Of a DNA stretch of 64,000 bases, positions 8,392 through 16,720 are shown in pieces (position 1 is the stretch's first letter; each line of letters starts with the position of its first letter). Below the pieces are notes generated by a model. The model saw only the letters and a program-made list of their open reading frames with translations. It was not told where the DNA came from and did not search any database. Source of the stretch: Kribbella pittospori (lineage in GTDB: Bacteria; Actinomycetota; Actinomycetes; Propionibacteriales; Kribbellaceae); assembly GCF_004331465.1 (NCBI RefSeq), contig NZ_SJKB01000003.1:1-64000 (forward strand), written 5' to 3'. A program made the translations under genes and the position numbers.

Positions 8392-9090
8392 ATGAGCGCG
8401 ATCCGTGAACTCCCGCGTGTGGTGCCGGCCGATCCCGGCAAGCCGGTCCGCAAGGAGGCAGCAGCCAGCCAGCAGGCGTCACTCAACCTCGCGGTCCACC
8501 CGTCGTCGTGGTCGCAGGACCAGGCCGACGAGGTGGTACGCCGTTACACCGAGCTGGCACCGGAGTGGGACGGCGAACGCGGTGGCTACCGGCCGGTGCC
8601 TTTGTCGGACGCGTTGCAGCGTGGTGGGCCGTGGCCCGACGGACTCTGTCTGGAGGTCGGCTGCGGTACGGGTCTGCTGACCGGTCTGATCGAGGACGTG
8701 TGGCCGCGGGTCGTGAGCATGGACCTGACCTGGGAGATGCTGCGCCGGTCGTCAGCGCAGCAGCGGCTGCAGGGGGACGCGTCGCGGTTGCCGGTCCGGG
8801 ACTGTTGCGCGCAGGCCGTCGTACTGGCTGATGTGCCGTTGTTTGCGGACGAGGTGGTGCGGGCGCTGGCGCCGGACGGTGTGGTCGTGTGGTCGAACGC
8901 GCTGGGTGTCGACGCACCGCACCACGTGCCGATCACCACTGTGCTGGGCGTGCTCGAGGATGCGTCAGGCCGATCGTGGTCTGCTGTGACCTCTCACGCC
9001 GGTTGGGGACTCTGGGCGGTACTGCGAGTCAACGCCAGCGCAACTGCGGAGACCAGGCAGGTCACCGCGGAGCCGAGGATCAGCGGCTGA
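8392..9090 (+). CDS. SAM-dependent class I methyltransferase
   Basis: A 232-aa protein with a Rossmann-type methyltransferase core: LCLEVGCGTGLLTGLI (motif I), VVSMDLTWEMLRRS (motif II), GDASRLPVRD, and LAPDGVVVWSN (motif IV/post). The start could be ATG 8392 (MSAIRELPR), 7 bases after a CATGAT hexamer, or ATG 8380 overlapping the LLM stop as ATGATGA. The frame ends at 9090 inside the convergent MFS gene, giving a 97-base tail-to-tail overlap; the final ~30 residues (NASATAETRQVTAEPRISG) look like read-through into the antisense of that gene. It is the last gene of the LLM-LuxR-LLM array. The methyl acceptor is unknown. Confidence 0.8.
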   Translation: MSAIRELPRVVPADPGKPVRKEAAASQQASLNLAVHPSSWSQDQADEVVRRYTELAPEWDGERGGYRPVPLSDALQRGGPWPDGLCLEVGCGTGLLTGLIEDVWPRVVSMDLTWEMLRRSSAQQRLQGDASRLPVRDCCAQAVVLADVPLFADEVVRALAPDGVVVWSNALGVDAPHHVPITTVLGVLEDASGRSWSAVTSHAGWGLWAVLRVNASATAETRQVTAEPRISG

Positions 9091-10160
9091 TAGCCCACGG
9101 CAACGGCCAGTGCGGCAGCGATGAGCGGTGCCGTCGCCCGGCCGACAGTGGTGGGGGTTCCGAGAATGCCGGAGATGGTGGCGTACCCCTCGTCGCCGTA
9201 CCGGTCGAGCAGGATGGCCGGAGTAGCGACCGAGGCGACGCCGAAGCCCAGCCCGAACAGGATCAGGCTGATCGCGGCCCCGGTGATGCTGCGCCCGATG
9301 AACGGCAGCAGTCCGATCGCGATGCCCTGCAAGGTCATCACCGCCGCGGTGATGAGCGTGATGGACAGCCACCGCTTGGCCACGGTGGTGACGATCCGGC
9401 CGGTGACGGACAGTACGCCGAGCAGTCCGGTGAGGCCGGCGGCGACAGTGGGCTTGTGACCCAGCTGCACCAGGTACGTGACCAGGTGCACGGCTATGAC
9501 CGCCAACGCCGCGTTGTGCAGGACGAAGGCGCACGCGATCAGCCAGAAGCCGGGATCACGCAGCACGCGGGCCGGTGAGCGCGTGCTGCCCTGGTGCGTG
9601 ACAGCGGCCGTCGGTCTGGTCCCGCGCAGGCTGATCCCGTGCAGCGGAATGGTCAGCCCGACGAAGACGGCCAGCACCAGGACCGCATGCCGCCAGCCGA
9701 GTGCATGGATGAGCTGACCGGCGAGCGGGATGAAGATCGAGCTGGCGAAGCCGGCCACCAGCGTGATGCTGAGGATCGCGCTCGCCCGCCGGGCCGGTGC
9801 GGTGATGGCGACGATGACCGCGAACGCCGGTTGATAGAGCACCATCGCCGAGGCAGCGCCGATGAGGACGAAGACGCCGTACAGCTGGGTAGCCGTCTGG
9901 ACCTGCGACCACGCGAGTACGGCGATTGTGGCCAGCGCGGACCCGAAGGTCATCACGCCGTACCCGCCGTGGGTGTCGAGCCAGCGTCCGACCGGGACAG
10001 CCATTGCTGCACTGACCAGGACCGATGTGGTGAGTGCTCCGGTCGCTGTGGTGGTGCTGAGGCGCAGATCGCTGCGCATCGGTTCGAGCAGCGCGCTGAA
10101 GGCGTAGTACAGGATCCCGTAACCGATGGTCGTGGTGACCGCGAGCGTGGCGATCACCAC
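8994..10160 (-). CDS. MFS transporter (12-helix)
   Basis: A 388-aa permease with about 12 hydrophobic segments. Motifs include PVGRWLDTHGGYGVMTFG after helix 2 and GVLSVTGRIVTTVAKRWL after helix 7, as in MFS permeases of the oxalate/formate-antiporter or monocarboxylate type. The annotated start is GTG 10160 (GTGGTGATC...). An in-frame CTG at 10190, positioned just after GGAGAGGAGTGAGGACCG, could be the true start and would add LRLSERPRGP. It is convergent with and overlaps the methyltransferase gene. The substrate is unknown. Confidence 0.8.
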   Translation of the reverse strand: MVIATLAVTTTIGYGILYYAFSALLEPMRSDLRLSTTTATGALTTSVLVSAAMAVPVGRWLDTHGGYGVMTFGSALATIAVLAWSQVQTATQLYGVFVLIGAASAMVLYQPAFAVIVAITAPARRASAILSITLVAGFASSIFIPLAGQLIHALGWRHAVLVLAVFVGLTIPLHGISLRGTRPTAAVTHQGSTRSPARVLRDPGFWLIACAFVLHNAALAVIAVHLVTYLVQLGHKPTVAAGLTGLLGVLSVTGRIVTTVAKRWLSITLITAAVMTLQGIAIGLLPFIGRSITGAAISLILFGLGFGVASVATPAILLDRYGDEGYATISGILGTPTTVGRATAPLIAAALAVAVGYQPLILGSAVTCLVSAVALALTRSTAQSPQPA

Positions 10161-10285
10161 CGGACCGCGTGGCCGTTCGCTGAGTCGCAGCGGTCCTCAC
10201 TCCTCTCCACCGATCCCTTCGCACTCTAGGCGGACGACGCGCCTACCGCATCCGTCGGCTGACCGGTCCGACGTAGGGTTCCAGG

Positions 10286-11362
10286 GTGACTCTCTCCCGG
10301 CATGTGGTCAGCTCCGTCACGACCGCCGAGGTCGGCTCGCGCTATCTGCGGGCCGTCGGACGGAACTCCTTCCGCGGTCATCACGGCAGCGGCAACACCT
10401 CGACGGCGTACGTCGTCGAGACCGATCGCGGCGCCAGTGGCTGGGGACTGCCGCTGTACGGCGGTGATCCGGCGAGGCTGATCGGGAAGAACGTGGCCGA
10501 GCTGATCGATCCGGAGCGGGGAGTGGTCGATCCGGCCGCGGAGTTCCTCGACTATCCGTTGCACGATCTGGCCGCGCGCATCCTCGACGTACCCGTGTAC
10601 GCGATGCTCGGCGGTACCGGGTCGCCGCGGGTGCGGAGCTACAGCGGCGGGATCTACTTCGACGACCTGGATCCGGAGGACGCGCCGGCCGGGACGGACG
10701 CGATCCGGACGAACCTGGCGCAGGACTACGAGTCCGGCTTCCGCGACTTCAAGCTGAAGCTCGGCCGCGGCTACCGCTGGATGGACCCACAGGAAGGCCT
10801 CGAGCGCGACATCGAGGTGACACTGCTGACCCGCGAGCTGTACCCGGACGCGGACATCCTGGTCGATCCGAACGACGGCTACACCGCGAACGCGCTGACC
10901 GCCTACCTGGCCGCCGTGTCCACCTGCCACCTGTACTGGATCGAGGAGCCGTTCGCCGAACGCTGGGAGGACTTCCGCTTCCTGCGCGAGCACCTCGCGA
11001 CGCTCTCCTGGCAGCCGAAGATCGCCGACGGTGAGTTCGACCCGGACGAGGACCACATCCTCCGGCTCGCGCGGGAAGGTCTCGTCGACGTCGCCCTGAT
11101 GGACGTCGTCGGCCACGGCCTGACCGCCTGGCGCCGCACCATACCGCGCCTCGCCGAGACATCGGCCGAGGCATCCCCGCACGCCTGGGGGATGCCGCTC
11201 AAGACCTTGTACGCCGCTCACATCGCGGCCGGACTCGGCAACGTCCCTATCATCGAAGGCGTGCCCGGCAACACGTTGGGCACCGATGGCAACGGCTACA
11301 CCCTCGCCGACGGCCACCTCACCCTGTCCGACGAACCCGGCTTCGGCATCACGTTGAAGTAG
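10286..11362 (+). CDS. Enolase-superfamily enzyme (mandelate racemase / muconate-lactonizing type)
   Basis: A 358-aa two-domain enzyme that would abstract the alpha-proton of a carboxylate using Mg2+. Visible elements are the capping N-terminal domain, FKLKLGRG (the KxK catalytic pair), ILVDPNDGY (first metal ligand), YWIEEPF (second ligand) and KIADGEFD (third). The final part, SPHAWGMPLKTLYAAH, carries the conserved His/Trp region. GTG 10286 follows TAGGGT (10274-10279) by 6 bases, a leaderless pattern. The exact reaction (dehydratase, racemase or cycloisomerase) cannot be told. The last 14 bases overlap the convergent nhaA gene. Confidence 0.85.
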   Translation: MTLSRHVVSSVTTAEVGSRYLRAVGRNSFRGHHGSGNTSTAYVVETDRGASGWGLPLYGGDPARLIGKNVAELIDPERGVVDPAAEFLDYPLHDLAARILDVPVYAMLGGTGSPRVRSYSGGIYFDDLDPEDAPAGTDAIRTNLAQDYESGFRDFKLKLGRGYRWMDPQEGLERDIEVTLLTRELYPDADILVDPNDGYTANALTAYLAAVSTCHLYWIEEPFAERWEDFRFLREHLATLSWQPKIADGEFDPDEDHILRLAREGLVDVALMDVVGHGLTAWRRTIPRLAETSAEASPHAWGMPLKTLYAAHIAAGLGNVPIIEGVPGNTLGTDGNGYTLADGHLTLSDEPGFGITLK

Positions 11363-13232
11363 CCAACTGCTGGTCGTACGCCAGTTGGATGGCCTGGTTG
11401 AGGACGGGCAGGTCTTGTGGGCCGTCGTGACGGTGGTCGTTGATGAAGAACGTCGGAGTACCGGCCACGCCGCTGCGATCGGCGGAGTCGACGTCCTGCG
11501 CGACGCGGGTGGTGTGGTCGTGCTCGACGAGGTCCTCGCGGAAGCGGTCGACGTCGAGGCCGAGGTCGGCGGCGTACCCGAGCAGGTCGTCGAGTTCGAG
11601 ATTCTGCTGGTTGGTGAGCAGGACGTCGTGCATCTGCCAGAACATGCCCTGCCGGCTGGCAGCCTCGGCGGCTTCGGCGGCGAGTTGGGCGTGCGGGTGT
11701 ACGTCGGGCAGCGGCAGGTGCCGCCAGACGTAGCGGATGTGGCTGTTCTCGGCGAGCAGTTCGCGGGCTGTCGGTGCAGCCATCTGCGTCCACGGGCACT
11801 CGAAGTCGCCGTACTCGACCACTGTCACAGTCGCCTCCGCCGGACCGCGGATGTGGTCGCGGGACGGGTCGACCGGTGGGGCGAGGTCGATGGGCAGAGT
11901 GGCGGCCCCGAGCAGCGCGCGGGTGCGGGTGCGGACCGGCAACAGTCCGATCAGCCGGTAGAAGCTCACGCTCAGCACCGCAGCGCCGATCGCGGCGGCC
12001 AGTACGCCGAGCTTCGCCTCCTCCAACGTCGGGCCGGTGAAGGCGAGGTCCGCGATCAGGAGGGAGACAGTGAACGGTACGCCGGAGATCATGCCGCTGC
12101 CGAGTACGCCGGCCCAACCGACCGACGGACGTACGGCGCCATGCGTCGACCGAGTGAGGATCCACGAAGTGCCCGCCACGGCGATCGGCTTGCCGACGAC
12201 GAACGCGACGAAGATCCCGACCGTCACCGGAGCGGTCAACGCTGCCTTCAGCAGGTCCGCGTCGATCACGATCCCGGCGTTGGCCAACGCGAACAGCGGA
12301 ACGATCACATAGCTGGTCAGTCGGTGAAAGGCGTGCTGCAACCGCGCGTTCGCCGACAGCGTCCCCGTGAGCTCACGCGTCGCCTCGCGAGCGAGCTCGG
12401 GTGTGGGTTGCTCGCGGAACAGCCGAACAAGAGTGGTCGCCTGCTCCAACGCATCCCGCCGCGGCACGTACGCCGATGTGGCCAGACCGACCGCGAGACC
12501 TGCGACGACCGGGTCGATGCCGCTGGCAAGCAAACCCGCCCAGACCACGAGCGCGAGCACAGTGAAGACCGGCCGGCGGTAGCGGTAGCCCAACCGCGTG
12601 CTGGCGAGGACCCCGGCGTACGCCGCGATCGCGACCAGCAAGCCGGTCAGGTGGATCTCGCTGGTGTACGCGACCGCGATGACGAGCAGGGCAACGACGT
12701 CGTCGACGACGAACACGGTGAGCAGGAATGTCCGGATGCGGTCCGGCACATGCTTCCCGGCCACCGCGAAGACACCGAGTGCCAACGCGGTGTCGGTCGA
12801 CATCGCCGCACCCCAGCCGTGCACGCCGGTGCCGGAGCGGTTGATCGCGAGGTAGATCAGGACCGGGATCAGCATGCCGGCCAGGCCGGCCGTGACGGGC
12901 AGGATCATCCGTCGTCGCTCGCGCAGTTCGCCGAGGTCGAACTCGCGCCGTGCCTCCAGGCCGACGACCAGGAAGAACAACGCCATCAGCCCGCTGTTCA
13001 CCCAGGTGCGCAGATCCAGCTCGGCCGCCCACGGCCCGAGCCGGATCGCGAGAACCCAGTCCCAGAACGCGTCGTACTGCTCGGTGGCGACGTTCGCCCA
13101 GATCAGCGCGAGCACGATCGCGGCGGCCAGGATCGCGGCGCTGGCGGCCTCGGTCCGCAGGAACGCACGCAGCGGACTGGTGGCCGGACCGACCATGGAC
13201 ATCGGCAGGTCGGCCGGGTCCTTCGGTTTCAT
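11349..13232 (-). CDS. nhaA: Na+/H+ antiporter NhaA fused to a DsbA/thioredoxin-like domain
   Basis: A 627-aa protein. Residues ~25-410 are an NhaA antiporter with the paired aspartates (Asp177-Asp178 in FVVDDVVALLVI) that carry Na+/H+, and GLMALFFLVVGLEARREF near the start. Residues ~430-625 are a DsbA-like fold (TVVEYGDFECPW..., GVAGTPTFFIND). The redox site reads CPWT rather than CxxC, so the fused domain has one active-site Cys and is probably not a classical oxidoreductase; this variant seems common in actinobacterial NhaA fusions. The start ATG overlaps the stop of the VOC gene by 4 bases (ATGA), making it the last gene of the 16.5-11.3 kb operon. Confidence 0.92.
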   Translation of the reverse strand: MKPKDPADLPMSMVGPATSPLRAFLRTEAASAAILAAAIVLALIWANVATEQYDAFWDWVLAIRLGPWAAELDLRTWVNSGLMALFFLVVGLEARREFDLGELRERRRMILPVTAGLAGMLIPVLIYLAINRSGTGVHGWGAAMSTDTALALGVFAVAGKHVPDRIRTFLLTVFVVDDVVALLVIAVAYTSEIHLTGLLVAIAAYAGVLASTRLGYRYRRPVFTVLALVVWAGLLASGIDPVVAGLAVGLATSAYVPRRDALEQATTLVRLFREQPTPELAREATRELTGTLSANARLQHAFHRLTSYVIVPLFALANAGIVIDADLLKAALTAPVTVGIFVAFVVGKPIAVAGTSWILTRSTHGAVRPSVGWAGVLGSGMISGVPFTVSLLIADLAFTGPTLEEAKLGVLAAAIGAAVLSVSFYRLIGLLPVRTRTRALLGAATLPIDLAPPVDPSRDHIRGPAEATVTVVEYGDFECPWTQMAAPTARELLAENSHIRYVWRHLPLPDVHPHAQLAAEAAEAASRQGMFWQMHDVLLTNQQNLELDDLLGYAADLGLDVDRFREDLVEHDHTTRVAQDVDSADRSGVAGTPTFFINDHRHDGPQDLPVLNQAIQLAYDQQLATST

Positions 13233-13654
13233 GAGCGCCTGATCTCCTGCAGCGTCCAGGTGTTGCCATCGGGGTCGGCGAAGTCGGCCAGGCTCGCGTA
13301 GCTGCGGCGTTCGGGGTCCACACCGGGTGCGAACGCGCCGTCCCAGGTGTCCACCGGCGCCTTGTGCCGGATGTCGGAGACCTTGATGCCGCGAGCAACC
13401 AGTTCGCCGTGCGCGGCGGTCAGATCGGCGACGACGAGGTAGTTCGCACGGGCCGATCCGGGCGCCGCGTCGGTCAGTCCCTCGCCGAACTGGATCGAGC
13501 AGGCCGAGCCGGGCGGCGTCACCTGGACGACCCGGAAGCCGTCGCGCGGGTGGTAGTCGACGTCGAGGGCGAAGCCGAGCTTCGCGGTGTAGAAGGCCTT
13601 GGCCTCGTCGACGTCGCGGACGGCCAGGGTGACGACTTCCAGTGAAAATTCCAT
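13229..13654 (-). CDS. VOC-superfamily (glyoxalase/bleomycin-resistance-like) protein
   Basis: A 141-aa betaalphabetabetabeta-repeat protein (vicinal oxygen chelate fold). VVTLAVRDVDEAKAFYTAKLGF opens the first module, GFRVVQVTPPGSACSIQFG follows, and the end is the typical FADPDGNTWTLQEI. The start is ATG 13654 or GTG 13657; both overlap the upstream reductase stop (GTGATG). It is clearly paralogous to the VOC gene at 23026 (shared FYT-LGF, RVVQ-TPPGSACSI, FxDPDGNxWTxQE). Metal-dependent turnover of an electrophile or antibiotic sequestration are both possible. It is translationally coupled to the MOSC-reductase and nhaA genes. Confidence 0.85.
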   Translation of the reverse strand: MEFSLEVVTLAVRDVDEAKAFYTAKLGFALDVDYHPRDGFRVVQVTPPGSACSIQFGEGLTDAAPGSARANYLVVADLTAAHGELVARGIKVSDIRHKAPVDTWDGAFAPGVDPERRSYASLADFADPDGNTWTLQEIRRS

Positions 13655-15336
13655 CACATGTCCAGAACTAGATCGGTGGTCGGTCGGGCGCAGCAGACCA
13701 GCGTCTGACCTTCGGGCGGTGGCTCCAGCGGCGTGGGGGAGTAGGTGACCTCACCGGACAGCAGCGGAGTGATGCAGTTGTGGCAGACGCCGGTGCGGCA
13801 GCTCCAGCGCGTCGGTACGTCGCAGGCCTCGGCGAGCTCGAGCACACTGCCGTCCCGGAACGGTGTGGAGATGCCACTGCGAGCAAACCTCACCAGAGGC
13901 CCGTTGCCAGGCGGTCCTGGTGGCTGGTGCGGAGGGCGCGTGGTCTGGTCGGTGATGCCGGGGTTCGTCGGCGGCAGCGCGCCGAACAGCTCGGTCCGGA
14001 TGCCGGCCGGATCGATGCCGACCGCGGTGAGCGCCTCGCGCATGTCCGTCATGAACCCAGCCGGTCCGCAGATGTACGCCGTCGCGTCGACCGGGAGGTC
14101 CAGGTCGACCAGCTGGTCCTTGGTGAGGCGGCCCGCGGTCGCGGTGTAGCAGATGTACTCGTGCGTGTTGGGCAGAGACCGGAGCAGCTCCCGCGCCTCA
14201 GCGGCCAGCGGATGCTCGTCCGGCCCCCGAGCACAGTGGATCCACCAGACCTCGCGCGTACTGCGTTGTTCCGCGAGGTCGTGCAGCATCGACAGCACCG
14301 GCGTCAGCCCGATCCCGGCGGACAGCAGCACGATCGGACCGGTCGTCTCCTCCAGCACGAACTCGCCCCGCGGCGCGGCAACCTCCAGTACGACGCCCGG
14401 CCGCAGCTGCGTGGTCAGGTAGCCGCTCCCGACACCGTGCGGTTCGTGCTTGACGCTGATCCGGTAGGAGCCGGTCCCGGGCGAGGAGGACAGCGAGTAG
14501 CTCCGCACCGGGACCGGCAGACCGGCATCCGCGAGTTTGAACGTCAGGTACTGGCCGGCCCGTGCGGCCGGCAGCCGGCTCCCGTCCGCAGCGGCCAGGC
14601 GGATCGAGGAGACGGTCGCGGTCTCCGGGATCACCTCGGTCACTCGCAGCGGACGGAAGCCGTCCCAGGCCGGCTTGGGGGTGGTGGTCTCTTCCAGCAG
14701 ATCGCGGAACGAGCCGAGCCAGCCTGGGCTGAGGGCCGGGATCTGCGTCGCGATGCGCAGCTTCGCGACGTCCCTGTTCGGTAGGTAGAGCAGGGCATCG
14801 ATGTCCGCGACGCTCAGGGCACCCGGGCCGGTTTTGGTCTTGACGATCCGGTCACCGGCCTCGATGTGCCCTTCGGTGATCACCCGGCAGTAGAAGCCGG
14901 GCCGGTGACGGCTGACCAGGAGCGCGGGCAGCTCGGGTTCGCCCATCCGCAGGCCGACGCGGTAGCAGGTGACTCGCGGCTGGGTCACCTCGAACTCGGC
15001 CTCGCCGATCCGGTAGCGGTCGCCGATGCACACCTCGTCGTCAGGTAGCCCGTCGACGGTCAGGTTCTCGCCGAACTGCCCGTAGACGAAGTCGTCCCGC
15101 CCGAAGTGCTGCTCCCAGTACCGGTACGAGTCGAGCTGATAGACGAGTACGGCGCGCATCTCGCCGCCGTGCCCGGCGGTGTCGCCTTGCCCGTCGCCGT
15201 CGATGTTCAGCCGCCGGACCATGACCGGGCCGTCGACCGGTTCCTTCCACACGCCGGTGTAGACGGTCTTGCCGTTCCAGCCGACGTCTTTCGGCCGGCC
15301 GACGTTCACCGCCAGCACTGTTGCCGCATCGCTCAT
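13654..15336 (-). CDS. MOSC domain / ferredoxin-reductase fusion protein
   Basis: A 560-aa, four-module protein. Residues ~1-150 are a MOSC domain (YiiM-like: NVGRPKD, GDGQGDTAGHGGEMRAVLVY, QFGENLTVDGL, and the candidate Mo-cofactor Cys in PRVTCYRVG). Residues ~150-215 are a 3-alpha linker (SVADIDALLYLPNRD), ~230-460 a flavin-reductase FAD/NAD(P) module (VRSYSLSSSPG, LLSAGIGLTPVLSML, YICGPAGFM), and ~475-560 a plant-type 2Fe-2S domain (CDVPTRWSCRTGVCHNC...LVCCA). It probably reduces an oxidised or hydroxylated compound at a Mo centre. The start ATG 15336 overlaps the DUF427 stop (ATGA); longer upstream reading is antisense-like. Confidence 0.88.
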   Translation of the reverse strand: MSDAATVLAVNVGRPKDVGWNGKTVYTGVWKEPVDGPVMVRRLNIDGDGQGDTAGHGGEMRAVLVYQLDSYRYWEQHFGRDDFVYGQFGENLTVDGLPDDEVCIGDRYRIGEAEFEVTQPRVTCYRVGLRMGEPELPALLVSRHRPGFYCRVITEGHIEAGDRIVKTKTGPGALSVADIDALLYLPNRDVAKLRIATQIPALSPGWLGSFRDLLEETTTPKPAWDGFRPLRVTEVIPETATVSSIRLAAADGSRLPAARAGQYLTFKLADAGLPVPVRSYSLSSSPGTGSYRISVKHEPHGVGSGYLTTQLRPGVVLEVAAPRGEFVLEETTGPIVLLSAGIGLTPVLSMLHDLAEQRSTREVWWIHCARGPDEHPLAAEARELLRSLPNTHEYICYTATAGRLTKDQLVDLDLPVDATAYICGPAGFMTDMREALTAVGIDPAGIRTELFGALPPTNPGITDQTTRPPHQPPGPPGNGPLVRFARSGISTPFRDGSVLELAEACDVPTRWSCRTGVCHNCITPLLSGEVTYSPTPLEPPPEGQTLVCCARPTTDLVLDM

Positions 15337-16190
15337 CCGGACAGTTCCTCCACGGTCAGATCGCGGTCGACCCCATGCGAGATCACGCTCTGCCCAGGCT
15401 CCAGCCGCAGCCGCGTGCCGTCCAGTTCCACCTCGACCTTGTCCGGCTCGAACGAGATCATCCCGGAGATCCGCCGTACCTCGGTCCAGGCGTCTTCGTA
15501 GCCCCAGGCCGCACCACGGGCGTCGCCGATGTCCCAGTAGCTGCACAGACCCTTGTACGGGCAGAACGTCTGGCCCTCGACCGGAGTCAGCGCCGAGTCG
15601 TCCACGTCCTCGCGCGGCACGTACCACCGCGGTGCGAAGCCAGATTCGTAGAGGGCCAGCGGCCGGGTGGACTCGGCGACGACACGGTCGCCGTCGCGAA
15701 CGATGAGGTGGCGGCTGGTCTGCCGGATGTCGATCCGGTGGTAGGCGTCGGCCGCGTGGCCGACGATCCGCTCATCCTCCTCGTAGAACGCATCCATCGC
15801 CCGCCACGCGAACGCGACGCGTCCCTTCAGATCGCTCGCGTGGTCGGGCAGAGCGGTGTGCTGCCAGGCCGAGCGGGCCTTGCTGCTGTCGCCCGCGGTC
15901 ACGGTGTACCAGGTCGTCTCGCCGAGGTCGCGATGCTGTGTGGTCCGCTCGGCGGCCTCCAGGACACCGGTGACGATGTCACCGATCGGGAAGTACGCCA
16001 CCGGATATCGCGCCGGCTCGTGCAGCAGTACGACGTCCGCACTGTCGGCGATCCACCGATCGCCGAACTTGACCCGCATCCGCCGGCGCAGTGGCTCGGC
16101 GAACAGCAGTCGCTCCGGCAGCGGATCGGGGACCAGGAATCGGCCGATCGCCGCGGTGGCGAGCGGACCCTGTTGCCAGGAAAGGCCCAT
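15333..16190 (-). CDS. DUF427 family protein (two DUF427 modules)
   Basis: A 285-aa protein with two copies of the DUF427 beta-fold. The first is around MRVKFGDRWIADSADVVLLHEPARYPVAYFP, the second around RHLIVRDGDRVVAESTRPLALYESGFAPRWYVPREDV, followed by TFCPYKGLCSYW. DUF427 has no established reaction. The start ATG 16190 has GAGAGGAG upstream. It lies 13 bases after the deleted SDR gene and overlaps the MOSC-reductase start by 4 bases, so it is the first intact gene of the operon. Confidence 0.85.
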   Translation of the reverse strand: MGLSWQQGPLATAAIGRFLVPDPLPERLLFAEPLRRRMRVKFGDRWIADSADVVLLHEPARYPVAYFPIGDIVTGVLEAAERTTQHRDLGETTWYTVTAGDSSKARSAWQHTALPDHASDLKGRVAFAWRAMDAFYEEDERIVGHAADAYHRIDIRQTSRHLIVRDGDRVVAESTRPLALYESGFAPRWYVPREDVDDSALTPVEGQTFCPYKGLCSYWDIGDARGAAWGYEDAWTEVRRISGMISFEPDKVEVELDGTRLRLEPGQSVISHGVDRDLTVEELSG

Positions 16191-16203
16191 GGTTCAGCTC
16201 CTC

Positions 16204-16542
16204 TCAGATGAGCGGTTCGCCGCCGTCGATGCGCAGCGTCGTACCGGTCAGGAAGGTGTTGGTCATCGCGAACAGGACCGCCGTGGCGATGTCTTCGGTG
16301 GTGCCGATCCGCCGGGCGGGATTGCGGGTGCTCACGTCCTCGAAGTAGTCCGCCTTGCCCGCGTCGCCGAGGGCGTCCCACGCGCCGGTGTCGTCGGCGT
16401 ACGCCTTGGCGAGGGCCTCCTGGTCCCGGCCGGCCGCGATGACCTGTGCTCCCGCGTCGCGCGCGGCCGTGGTCACGGCGCGGGCGATCCCGCCGCCGCG
16501 CCCGATCACGAGCACGGTGCGGTCCTGGAGTGGTCTGGCCAT
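16204..16542 (-). pseudogene. Internally deleted short-chain dehydrogenase/reductase
   Basis: An open 112-aa frame with an intact SDR start (MARPLQDRTVLVIGRGGGIARAV, the Rossmann glycine motif) and an intact SDR end (RIGTTEDIATAVLFAMTNTFLTGTTLRIDGGEPL). They are joined without the middle ~120-130 residues that normally hold NNAG, the catalytic Ser and YxxxK. The junction reads ADDTGAWDALG; in relatives as I know them a DDTG follows the first alpha-beta units and a DTGAWDALG comes after the catalytic Tyr/Lys. An in-frame deletion between short GACACCGGC-like repeats (around 16384-16392) is likely. The ribosome site (GAAAGGACC) is intact, so a short non-catalytic protein may still be made. It heads the operon opposite the LuxR gene. 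Confidence 0.75.
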
Positions 16543-16720
16543 GGCGAGGGTCCTTTCGGAGGGCAGCCGATTACCGGACGCGAACGGATCGCTCCGGCGA
16601 TCCGCGGCTCGGGATGCAGGTCCGCGCGCCCTGCACGAGCCTGCGGGACGGGGATCCACGTCCGCATCCGCCACTGGCCAGCCAGGTCCGCTCGTGCTCG
16701 CCAGCCGCTAGCGTGATGAC
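16543..16720. promoter_or_regulatory. Divergent promoter region, LuxR (16721) versus SDR-DUF427-MOSC-VOC-nhaA operon
   Basis: 178 bases between divergent starts. A TAGCGT hexamer at 16709-16714 sits 6 bases before the LuxR GTG, so the + transcript looks leaderless. The minus-strand leader ends in CCTCCGAAAGGAC, the same 13 bases found before the exporter start at 3300. No clear palindrome was found. Confidence 0.4.

Noticed and set aside
11385-13301. 638-codon open frame on the + strand opposite nhaA and the VOC gene
   Set aside because: Composition is Asp/Arg/Gln/Gly-rich with no domain and it mirrors the codons of the clearly functional NhaA-DsbA and VOC genes; a GC-skew shadow.
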